Origin: Solen grandis
Lineage: Eukaryota > Mollusca > Bivalvia > Adapedonta > Solenidae
Assembly: GCA_021229015.1 (NCBI GenBank)
Contig: CM037780.1
Span: 62,801,323-62,865,322, forward strand
Reading direction: 5' to 3'
DNA length: 64,000 bases
The position numbers were made by a program, and so were the translations under genes. Shown here piece by piece: positions 11,592 through 21,069 of this stretch. Position 1 is the stretch's first letter, and every line of letters begins with the position of its first letter. Below the pieces are notes generated by a model that had not been told where the DNA came from, did not search any database, and saw only the letters and a program-made list of their open reading frames with translations.

Positions 11592-11957
11592 TTAAATTCT
11601 GACGCGAAATTTTACAGCAGTCTCCCAATGCTTCTGGTATCTTCTACTAAATTTAACTGCGAACAGCTGTTCTGTTTCGATGATATGGTATCTTCCAGTT
11701 ATCTCTGCAGTCAGGGCTTCGTAGTCGTTTAGTACGCCTGGTGACATTTGTGGGAACACAAACTCACTCGCCTGCCCCTCAATCTTTGGCAACAAGTTGT
11801 CTAAACATTTCTCAAGGCCCCATCCGTATCGGTCAGCAATTGTCTCGAACTTCGTCAACCAAACGTTCAAGTTTTCTTTAAAAAAAATTTCTTTGAAAGG
11901 TGGCAGCTTGAAATTAGGTGGATGCTGGCCCCTATCCCGCGATTGATGATTATTCAT
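11592..11957 (-). pseudogene. gag: gypsy gag, N-terminal part
   Basis: A 121-residue open frame starts with an ATG at 11957. It contains an 'LPPFK' segment (about residues 18-22), then 'VWLTKFETIADRYGW' and 'LDNLLPKIEGQASEF', which match the retrotransposon gag capsid region of bivalve gypsy elements as I remember them. Gag forms the particle that packages element RNA. The frame ends at 11592, where related proteins continue, and the sequence resumes in another frame upstream of 11453. A frameshift or small deletion therefore separates the two parts. Confidence 0.8.
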
Positions 11958-11972
11958 ACACGGTGCATAACC

Positions 11973-12021
11973 ATATCGGCAGGCTCTCTGCGGAAATCGC
12001 TATATCGGCAGGCTCTCTGCG
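11973..12021 (+). repeat. Short direct duplication, 20 bp, period 29
   Basis: 'atatcggcaggctctctgcg' occurs at 11973-11992 and again at 12002-12021. It lies just upstream of the gag ATG on the element's strand, in the expected leader region. It may be an untranslated-leader duplication; no function can be assigned. Confidence 0.85.
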
Positions 12022-13199
12022 TTCGCACCGGTCATTCTCTGCCGTAAACACTAGCAAACGCTGGACGGAAGGAAAGAAACAAACCAATGGTCACTTTTTA
12101 AATGTGAGTTGCTCAATATTAAGTATTGCGCGAAATATTAGAGTATCTTAGCTATGCGTGTAAACTTTTCAATTATCAGCGACTGCGACCTGAAACTCGG
12201 CCGAACAGTTTAGTGATGTACCAACATGAAACACAAACTCGGCACTTTCTTCAGGCTTCAGCAGGTTATTGCTTTGATTAGGTCTATAATATGACCATTG
12301 AATGTATTCCTTTCAGTGTGCCGCCGAAATGTATATAAATTAATGAGCCGAAGTATTATACACGATAACGTCAGCCTTCAATATTAACAAGATATATAAA
12401 TATTTACTAATATTATTTAATAATATGTTATTATTTAATATGTCACTTATTTAAATGTAGATTTTTAAAAAACAATGTTACTGTAAAAATATCTAAATGA
12501 ATATTATCTATAACGTTGTTAAAATATCAAATACTGATTTAAAGAGCCGCCAATAATAATTCAAATGTTCCGGCAGCAACGTCCTTTACTTATATATGTG
12601 TATCGATGTTAACAATGGACTTTTATATAATACGACTGCATTCACCAATGCCAAAATTCTGAATCCCCGATCAGACGAGAATCACAGCCTTTTATACTAA
12701 AAGTGCATATATCGATTGAAAATCATATCGAAAGAGATCGAAACATTGGTCTAAAGCCATCGATCAACTTTTTTTTTTCGAAAATGCGATCGAAGTTGAT
12801 CGATCGTTTTAATACTACTTTCGATTTAAAAATAGTAACAGAGTCAAATATAGATGAGCCAGTTTACAAACTTTAACACTGAGATACAAAAATCAAGAAC
12901 CATGGGAAAATTCCTGTGTGTACTATCTGACCTCTAGTAGAAACGGAAGTACAAATTGTAAACACCAAAATGGCTGACGTAATGATAAAGTTAAACAGTA
13001 AACGAGGTTTAAATGTAAAAATCGGCGGCACCAAATGATTGTCAGTACAAATATAACAATACAATAAGGTTAAATGTTTTTGCTCTTCGTATTACTGAAT
13101 ATAATTATAAGGTTTAATATTGATATATACAATAATGAATTGGATTGTCAATATAGTTCATACTTTAAATGTATTGCACTCTTTAAAATCTGAGAACAC
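12022..13199. other. AT-rich stretch with one hairpin
   Basis: No gene is recognised. Arms 'atcgatcaactt' (12759-12770) and 'aagttgatcgat' (12793-12804) form a 12-bp perfect inverted repeat around a T-rich loop, inside a cluster of GATC/ATCGA motifs (12715-12825). I could not match an LTR to the low-coordinate side of the gypsy remnant. Confidence 0.6.
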
Positions 13200-13690
13200 A
13201 CAATGTTAAAGTCCCGGGGCCCATCAGTATGAAAGTCATATGGCAAAATCAATACGGGTCATCTTCTAGTCCTGGCCAAGTTCCGTGTGAAATTTGAGGA
13301 ATATAGGCCTTAGCATTCTGCGGTTATTAATCGGAAACGATATTTACATTCAAGATCAGTGTGACCTTGATCTTTACCGAGTGACACCAAAATCAAAAGG
13401 GGTCATCTACTAGTCATGACTAATCATCTTATGAAATTTTGGGAATGTGGGCCCAAGCATTCTCAAGATATTGATTGGGAACGTTTTTCACATTTGAGGT
13501 CACTGTGGCCTTGACCTTTGACCAAGTGACCCCAACATCAATAGGAGTAATTTACTGGTCATGACCAATCACCCTATGAAGTCTGAGGAATGTGGGCCCA
13601 AGCGTTCTCCAGTAATTAAGCAGAAACGAAATGGTCTACTGACCAACCGACAGACTGACTATCCGACCGACCGACATTTGCAAAACATAA
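13200..13690 (+). repeat. Degenerate array, about 146-bp unit, with GAC-rich tail
   Basis: 'gtgacaccaaaatcaaaagg' near 13381 and 'gtgaccccaacatcaatagg' near 13526 start two units that share 'catgac-aatca', 'atgtgggcccaagc-ttctc' and 'ccttgacctttgacc'. The end is 'ccgaccgaccgac' (about 13662-13675). The unit resembles the array at 4060-4860, in better condition. The open frame at 13561-13794 runs through it and is not a gene. Confidence 0.75.
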
Positions 13691-13734
13691 TTAAAACTAA
13701 ACTGATCATGATTTGCCAAGAGCATGAGCAAATT

Positions 13735-13833
13735 GCATTGGTACTAATAAATAAATATTGTGAAGTTAAAAATATGCAGCCAGACCAGGACTAAAACCGA
13801 AGACCCTTTGCTTACAGAGTTAAAGTTCTGCAG
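13735..13833 (-). mobile_element. Decayed tRNA-derived SINE head (family 3)
   Basis: Reverse-complemented, the stretch contains a tRNA-like B-box region ('cttcggttttagtcctgg') followed by 'tctggctgcatatttttaac'. That resembles 'tctggctgcacgtttttctc', which follows a clearer B box at 36775-36900. I infer two copies of one SINE family, this one badly eroded. Confidence 0.4.
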
Positions 13834-14721
13834 AACAAGAAGGCCATGATGGCCCTAAATCGCTCACCTGAATTCAACTGAGAGAAAATGCTTCAGTAAA
13901 GATAAAAAGGCTCATAATATAAAGTAATAAGAAACAAAGGGTCAAAGTCTGTAATAAATGTGTTAATATGTACAACTGGACTTGATATTGATTACCGTAA
14001 TCATGTTCTATTGAGTTTCATAAAAATCTGCCCTGCGGTTTCAGAGATGTCGTTTAGATTTTTTTTACGGCAGCCATCTTGTTAAGTGGAGCAGAACCAT
14101 TTCAGCTGTTTTTGTGCAGTATCACCCAATGACCAATCTATGGTGGCATATTTCTGCAAGCCACTTATCCATTTTAGTTATGTCGAACATTTTCTGAAAA
14201 ATTGTCACATATTCAGTTAGTATCTGGCAAGTAGAAAATTTTCATGTTATCCACTTAGGTATCTTAACAGGAATAGACTGCGTGATAGTACCCACTACTG
14301 CAAATCACCTATTCACTTAGGTTAACTGGATATCATGCATATGTGAAAAAATGCTTGCTATCCACAAAATTTAACTAAGTTGAAAAAAGGCGTGATATCC
14401 AGTTATCTTAAGTTAATATATGGTTGGCAGTAAGTGGATGGCAGAAATATGCCACCATATAAATCCTATTGAGTTTCTTTAAAATCTGATCAGCGGTCTA
14501 GGAGATGGCGATTAAAAGAATTTTCTTTTATTAGCTCTGGCGGTCATTATGGTTGGAGCACCACGGAATATAATAATAATTTTAGCTATTTTTGTTCAAT
14601 ACCACGGATCTTTTCCGTGAAGTTTTGTAAAAATCTTCTCATTAGTTTAGGAGGAGATGTCATTTAAAGGAAAAGCTGAAAACTTGTTGGACAACGAACA
14701 AAGGCTCAGGTGAGCTAAAAA
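13834..14721 (+). mobile_element. Non-autonomous element with CTCACCTGA ends
   Basis: The left end is 'aacaagaaggccatgatggc' followed by 'gctcacctga' (13862-13871). The right end is 'tcaggtgagc' (14706-14715) followed by 'taaaaag'. The ten bases are exact inverted complements. The interior has two related segments ('attgagtttc-taaaatctg', near 14010 and 14468) and encodes nothing. It shares both ends with the element at 178-2202, but the interior differs and is interrupted by a nested MITE at 14139-14459. Confidence 0.7.
14139..14459. mobile_element. MITE with 19-bp perfect TIRs, TA target
   Basis: 'tatggtggcatatttctgc' (14139-14157) and 'gcagaaatatgccaccata' (14441-14459) are perfect inverted complements, flanked by TA. 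A weaker second layer ('ccacttatcc' against 'taagtggatg') extends the pairing inward. The roughly 320-bp element has no coding capacity. TA duplication and short TIRs suggest mobilisation by a Tc1/mariner-like transposase. It interrupts the surrounding element. Confidence 0.85.
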
Positions 14722-14984
14722 GTTACAGGATTGCTGACACAAATCTCACACTTATATACTGCTAGGTTACTATATTACCATGTTACAGTCAAATCAGGCT
14801 TTAAACCAAGACTGCTGAGCTGTTAGACTAGTGAACAAATGTCTCAACATAAACAGTTACAAACCCCCTCGCCTATAAGGAATTAGTCACTGACAACGAC
14901 TAAATTGCAGCACTATACTGTAACAGCCTAACATTTATTGCAAATTGTAACTAGGTGAGAAAAAAAGTGCAGCTACCTAGACCA

Positions 14985-15050
14985 TGACTCGAATGTGGGA
15001 CCCCTTAATTACAAGTGCTATACAGACTGAGCTATCGGAATGTGTAATAA
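14985..15050 (-). mobile_element. tRNA-like SINE head
   Basis: Read on the minus strand, it contains 'gatagctcagtctgtatagc' (A-box-like) and 'cacattcgagtcatgg' (B-box-like) at about tRNA spacing. No clover-leaf can be closed convincingly, so I treat it as a SINE promoter remnant and not a tRNA gene. Confidence 0.5.
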
Positions 15051-15061
15051 AATACAAGTAC

Positions 15062-15275
15062 AGTTTATTAGGTTTAACGTCCCACCGACAGTATTTAAGT
15101 CTTTTGGAGACAATGTCTACTTGAGACAAATGTAGTGTTGTCACACTGCACAGTATTACGTCGTAAACAGTTGGCATGATACCACACCCAGTCACATTAA
15201 CCGGACACCGGGCCATCAGTCCTGGAACTACCCTTATTAAGCTGAGCGCCAAGCAAGGGAGCTATACCAGTACAT
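15062..15275 (-). mobile_element. SINE family 2, 5'-truncated copy
   Basis: The reverse complement carries 'gggtagttccaggactgatg', 'gtgactgggtgtggtatcat', 'ttgtctcaagtagacattgt' and the 3' end 'aaatactgtcggtgggacgt' followed by 'taaac'. These align in order with the fuller plus-strand copy at 48413-48700. The frame at 14977-15252 lies inside the SINE pieces and is not a gene. Confidence 0.8.
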
Positions 15276-15736
15276 ATGTTTACGAATTTGGTAAATACAA
15301 GAATTGAAATAATTGATATAACGTTTTAAAATAACATACAGATCATGTATTAACTCGTTTGATTTGGTATTTCCGGGGTATTCCTAGCCTTGATATCATC
15401 CGCTGACACCGATTTTTTAAACGATTATTATTTACATATTTCGTTCTTTCCTTAATGTCAATCAGTTGATATTTTCTGATGTCTTATCTAATCAAAACAA
15501 GTTAAATAAATAAAAAAACAGCCATCACATAAATTGATTGAAATCTGAAAAAGAAATGAGCCGACGGTCAAAAAATGCGCGAAATTTATGTGTTACATCC
15601 ATATTTGGAAAGCACGTGCACGTGTGTGAATACTTTAACAACACGCTGACGTAACACTTATATGGCGCCATCTCCTAATATAGCAGCATAACTCAGTAAT
15701 AGGGCGGGGCAAACTCTAAGTTTGTCAGTGTTAGTA
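15276..15736. other. Stretch with no recognised feature
   Basis: This is AT-rich non-coding sequence between a SINE and a palindromic element. No repeat or coding signal is seen. Confidence 0.5.
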
Positions 15737-15844
15737 TAGGTTAGTGTTTTTTTTAGTAAGCAATAAGGAAATTAAATCGGTGTGGCGCGGCAAAGCCGCG
15801 CGACCGATATAATGGACTTAATGCTTACTAAATAACACTAACCT
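15737..15844. mobile_element. 108-bp palindromic foldback MITE
   Basis: 'taggttagtgtt' and 'ttagtaagcaataag' on the left pair with 'cttaatgcttactaa' and 'aacactaaccta' on the right. The centre 'gcgcggcaaagccgcgc' is a perfect hairpin with 7-bp GC arms, flanked by 'aatcggt' and 'accgat'. The element is almost entirely stem, non-coding, and much more GC-rich at the tip than its surroundings. Confidence 0.85.
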
Positions 15845-17226
15845 ACTTAGTGTTTGAAATTATGTTTTAAAATTTAACGCAGTCGCACATTCCAAATATA
15901 GTATTGATTTTTTAGACTCCGCCCTATCAACCTGTTCCCGGCGTGAATTACATCAAGTGACATGTAACATTTTATATCAAAGGTCAATGCGTCGCTCTAG
16001 CTGTGTATAGCTGTGTAGATCTACGCTCCAAATGAGCATTGAGCCGGAGGCCGACTTTGATCTCTTCGGCAAAAAAAAGTGGTGATTGAAATTTGAATAA
16101 AAGATACTGTTTAGAAAGGTTCATATATCTGCACCTATATGTGTTGTGTTTTGGACGTTATTATTTTTTTTCATTTAAGTAACCCTTGTTTGTTAGTGTT
16201 TTTCTTTTCTTCTCTTCTCATTAATTATATACATTTTTCAATTTGAATTTATTTAATCGGATATTTACTTAATTGCTTTGTTTAGTAATTAGTTATATAT
16301 TGCCTATTCTGTGTTAACATGTGTAGACATTGAAATTACACAAAGTGTCTTTAAAGCGATGACCGATACTAATTTTGTTAGAACTTGTGGTCAGACCCTC
16401 TTACTTATTTTTTAAAATCTTCAATGTTGTATCATCATTACTTAATAATAATAATACATGTTTAAACTAAACTAAGCGGAAGGATAGAGTTCTTTTGTTA
16501 TTTTGGATTAATCAGAATTCTGGTGAGTAAATGTTTGTTCTCTATGGTTGCTGCGTATTATATTTGTCGATGTTCATGCGTTCACATAAAAAATCCCTGT
16601 AACACGTTACACATGCGTGATATAGACTAAGACCACAATTTAAATTTATTATATGTTCTATATAAGCATATATACAAATGACAATTCTGTACATTTTAAA
16701 CATGGGTCACTCGACTACTTTTTGACCTATTTAAGGTCAAATAACATGCGTATGATTTATTGCACCGGTCGGCCATTTCACACCAATTTTCTCAAAAATC
16801 CCCCTCTCAGTAATGCTAAACTATTAAGATTGTTGTGCAATAAGGCCTCCAAATTGGGCATTTTATGACTATTTTAACTGTATTCTATAGAATTTAATCC
16901 TTTATTGCATGTCTTTCAGTCAAAAACTCACCTTAATTCAGCATTAAATAGGGTCACTATTTTCTGTGTAGGCACATCCGGATACAGCGTAACCGAGGGC
17001 AGGTAATTTTGGTCTTAGTCCATATTGGTGAACACAAAAAGCTCCGCTTCTCGACACAACTCGACGCGCATGGGCAGTGAAGGTGCTTGAAGCTGGTTTT
17101 AAATTGATCAGCTGATTTAGCGGAATAATGTTTAGTGACAAGTTGATGCCGATTAAATGAATTAAATGGAGACAAAAATTTGAAAAATGGAATGATTTCA
17201 TTGGACAAAATATAATTTCAAACGCT
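15845..17226. other. AT-rich stretch with no recognised feature
   Basis: Only chance frames are present. The overlapping minus frames at 16944-17208 include a 'gtaggcacatccgg' region without any domain. No splice-supported exon is seen. Confidence 0.45.
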
Positions 17227-17301
17227 AAGAGAGAATTTAACAGTTAAGAAGCCGTCACTCGCTACGCTCGTTCTGGCTTCTTAACTGTTAAATTCTCTCT
17301 T
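17227..17301. repeat. Perfect 27-bp inverted repeat (75-bp foldback)
   Basis: The arm at 17227-17253 (begins 'aagagagaatttaac', ends 'aagaagcc') is the exact reverse complement of 17275-17301. The 21-nt loop contains 'cgctacgctcg'. Perfect complementarity over 27 bp implies a young foldback element or a maintained palindrome. It is followed by 'aacactaac', a motif also found at the end of the palindrome at 15737-15844. Confidence 0.9.
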
Positions 17302-17594
17302 AATAAACACTAACTATAACGTACTACAGTCGTCTCCATCGTAAATACAAGCATTATTGAAATTTAACTCACGAGGCTACACGCGTCTACGAATCTATTG
17401 CATGGTAGCATTTACGGTTTTATTCCCGCGGCTGTACACGAAATTAAAAAAAAAAGAATTTTAATATGCAGAATTAATAGGTTTAAGTTTAATTGCTTAT
17501 ATTTTGAAAACCTATAAAACTAGACCCAAATATGTTACAATTGAATTGTAGGGATTTTCAGGACATATATCTTGGTACCTAGAATACTAAACTT

Positions 17595-17795
17595 GGAATC
17601 TCTCAGCCCCTTACCGCTGTGTGTTCGAATCCCGGTAGGACTTCGGATTTTTCATGTGAGGAAATCTTCCAGCTGGCTTGCGGTAGGTCGGTGGTTCTAT
17701 CCGGGTACCTCTGTGTACTCGGGGTCTTCCTCCACCTGTAATTAGCTTGACGTCTCTATATGTTGAAATACTATCACAGCGACGGTAGACCCCAA
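17595..17795 (+). mobile_element. SINE family 1, partial copy
   Basis: It shares with the intact copy at 49144-49395 'cagcccct-accgc', 'gtgttcgaatcccggtagg' (B box), 'catgtgaggaaatcttccag', 'ggtaggtcggtggttctatc' and 'ggggtcttcctccacctgta', ending near 'agcgacggtagac'. The A-box end is lost. A (CAA)n run follows. Confidence 0.85.
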
Positions 17796-17979
17796 TACAA
17801 CAACAACAACTAAAATTGGTCAAGTTATAAGAAAGCGATATCAAAATAAAGATTTATCTATTTTTGACATATGGCTTACTTCACAAAGTTCATGCATGAG
17901 AAGTCCATACGAAAAAAAAAATAAAAGGTAGGAAATATAATATATATTCTTTCTAACGGTATTAATCTTTACATTTCAA

Positions 17980-20969
17980 AATGTTGCAGAAAGTCCTATC
18001 GTGCGTATCAACGAATGAAATCTAGTTCTTCTTCTTATTATTCTTTTTTTCTTCTTCTTATATTTGTGTTAATTTCGATGTATTGTCATTGGCCCTGAAC
18101 AATATGAGGATTAACGTCTTTTGACGTCATAAGGTCAAAAAGAATGTTTGATATCTAAGCGTTAATTTCTATATGTTGCAAAGTTCCAATGGGGCTTGAA
18201 AAATTTACTTGATTTATTTAAGATACTTAATATTTCATTTCATTGATTTTCTTATGCCTTACTTGACGTCTACAAAAGTTTGTACGCGGTCTACAGCCAT
18301 TATTTTAGGATGGATTTTCATCAAAATTTCACAGAATGTGTATGTTACGCTTTAGATGTGCCAACCCGTCTCCGTTTTACCAAATATGAAAAAGTAAGGA
18401 TTTTGTTGGGCATCCTTACTTTCGTTTTCAAAATATTGAAAAGACTGAGGTTCTGTGGTGAAACCAGGTTTAGAAAATATGACCTCGTAATTAAGTTTTG
18501 TATTTCAGAGACCCTATTCGAGGTAAAAAGCTGAATTTCACACATGTTGTCATTCAAAACGTTTTCTTTAGAATTCCATAGGCCATACGTCATTTGACGT
18601 AATGGGATTATAATATATTTTCATTTCTGGTGCAATAAATTCAATGTGATCCCAATGGTCCAGAATTACAAAAATATTATAGCATATGTTAAATATGTTT
18701 TCATATGCAATAATATTCTTATTCATATGACATCAGAATAGACGTCAGATCAAAAAGTTTGTAAGCACTCTGCAGACATTATGAATTGATGAATTCGTCT
18801 AAAATTTTCAAAGAATGTATAGGTTACACTCTAGAAACCTAATAATTTATGCGTATTCCATATAAAAAAATTCAGTTTTATTGAGATTTTAACGGTTTGC
18901 GAAAAAGTCCTATCGTTTGCCGTGCAAAGGAAATCTATTTCTTATTCTTATTATTCTATTTTTCTTCCTCTTATATTTGTGTTAATTTCGATGTTTTGTC
19001 ATTGGTCCATTTAATGAAAAAAATTTGAAATATATTTCAAACGATGATCTTTCGGATGCATTGAATTTCATATTCATATGACGTCATATAACGTCAGATT
19101 TGACGTCAGGTTAAAATGTTTGTACGCGGTCTACAGCCATTATTTCTGAACCGATTTTCACTAAATTTCACAGAATGTGCCCGGCCTTTTTAAAATTTGA
19201 AAATGCAAAGGTTTTATGTCGAATCCAAGATTCGAACCATTGACGTCAAATTTCAAATGCGTATAAAATCGCTTACAGAATAATTACAAAGATGATATTT
19301 GGACACGCTATAAGTCTTTACGTTTCATTTACATAATCAGAAGATGAATGTCGTATGACGTCATATGACGTCATGAGGTGAAAAGTAATTTTTAAATTTT
19401 ACATGTAAATTTTTATATGTTGAAAACATCCGAGCACCTTGATAATTGAATAGCTTAAGCTTCAGATAGAACATTTTGAATTTCAATAATTTTCTTTTGA
19501 CTTTGACGTGTTTTGACGTCAAACTTGACGTCGTCTAAAAATGTTTGTACGCGGTCTACAGCCATAATTTCTGGGCCGATTTTCATCAACATTTCACAGA
19601 ATGTATATGTTACACTAATGTTGTGCATCCCGTTGTGCGTTTTTTTAAAATTTGAAAATGCAAAGGTTTAATGGCGAATCCAAGTTTCGAACCATTGACG
19701 TCAAATTTCAAATGCATATAAAATCTCTTACACATGAGCTAGAAAGAAGATTTTTGATCAGAATATAAGTCTCAATGTTTTCTTTTGATTTTTCGAAGAT
19801 GAATGTCGTATAACGTCATATGACGTCATGAGATGAAATGTAATTTCTAAATTTTACGTGTTAATTGTTATATGTTGAAAACGTCCGAGCACCTTGAAAT
19901 TTCAATAGCAAATGCTTCAGATAGAACATTATGCATTTCAATAATTTTCATTTGACTATAACGTGTTTTGACATCAAACTTGACGTCGTCTAAAAAATGT
20001 TTGTACGTGGTCTACAGCCATTATTTCTGGGTCGATTGTCATAAAAATTTTACAGAATGTTTATGTTCCACTCTAGTTGTGCATCCCGGTTTCCGTTTTT
20101 CCAAATTCGAAAATGCAAAGGTTTTATGGCTAATCCAAGATTCGAACCATTGACGTCAAATTTCAAATGCGTATAAAATCGCTTACAGATGTACTAGAAA
20201 GACAATATTTGGACAGAATATAAGTCTCTAGGTTTTCTTTATATTTTCAGAAGATGAATGTCGTATGACGTCATATGACGTCATGAGTTGAAAAGTAATT
20301 TCTAAATTTTACATGTAAATATTTATATGTTGAAAACATCCGAGCACCTTAAAAATTTAATAGCATATGTTTCAGATAAAACATTTTGCGTTCCATTGAT
20401 TTTCATTTGCTTATGACGTGTTTTGACGTCAAACTTGACATCGTCTTAAAATGTTTGTACGCGGTCTACAGCCATTATGTCTGGACCGATTTTCATCAAA
20501 ATTTCACAGAATGTGTATGTTACGCTCTAGTTGTGCATAACTGTGTCCGTTTTTTCCAAATTCGCAAAGGCAAAGATGTTATGGCTTATCCAAGATTCGA
20601 ACAATTGACGTCAAATTTCAAATGAGAATAAAATCATTCCTGATGAATTAGAAAGCTGATATTTGCACAGATTATAAGTCTCCAAGTGCCTGTTACATTA
20701 TGAGAAGGTGAACGTCATTTGACGTCATATGGCGTCTTTAGATCAAAAAGAATTTCTTAGATCTAAAACATATATGTTTTAAAGTTTCCAGGTCCATGGA
20801 AATGTAACTGCATATGCGTCAGATCATGTTCTTTGGAATGCATCGAATTTCATATTCATATGACGTTATATTACGTCAGATTTCACGTCAGGACAGTAAG
20901 ATTTTACGCGGTCTACAGCCATTTTTTTGACCGATTTTCATCAAAATTTCAAAGAATGTACATGTTACG
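17980..20969 (+). repeat. Satellite array, about 450-bp unit, about 6-7 copies
   Basis: The anchor 'tttgtacgcggtctacagcc' or close variants recurs near 18277, 18757, 19119, 19542, 20000, 20454 and 20905. The last three intervals are about 450-458 bp; the earlier copies are more diverged. Each unit also carries 'ccgattttcatcaaaatttc', 'gaaccattgacgtcaaattt' and, in most copies, 'tgacgtcatatgacgtcatg'. The array runs into the N gap. Repeated open frames (for example at 18280, 19968 and 20386) encode similar peptides because the repeat does; I do not regard them as genes. Confidence 0.85.
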
Positions 20970-21069
20970 NNNNNNNNNNNNNNNNNNNNNNNNNNNNNNN
21001 NNNNNNNNNNNNNNNNNNNNNNNNNNNNNNNNNNNNNNNNNNNNNNNNNNNNNNNNNNNNNNNNNNNNN
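20970..21069. other. Assembly gap (100 N)
   Basis: This is a 100-N placeholder inside or at the end of the 450-bp satellite. Gap placement in a tandem array suggests the true copy number is unresolved. Confidence 0.99.

Larger units (their letters stand above)
7453..11957 (-). mobile_element. Decayed Ty3/gypsy LTR-retrotransposon (gag-pol remnant)
   Basis: Read on the minus strand, the order is gag, CCHC zinc knuckle, aspartic protease, reverse transcriptase, RNase H and integrase. RT-RNase H before integrase is diagnostic of Ty3/gypsy rather than Ty1/copia. Similar elements are very common in bivalve genomes. The reading frame is broken many times by stops (for example 11115-11117 and 8979-8981) and frameshifts (for example inside RT near 9500-9550). 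I could not find matching LTRs, a primer-binding site or target duplications, so the copy looks terminally truncated. It is a fossil and presumably inactive. The sub-regions are listed separately. Confidence 0.92.

Noticed and set aside
7000..12400. LTRs and primer-binding site for the gypsy remnant
   Set aside because: A 'tttggcgacaaaac' near 7219 looked like a primer-binding region but is on the wrong side and strand, and I found no matching long terminal repeats on the two flanks.
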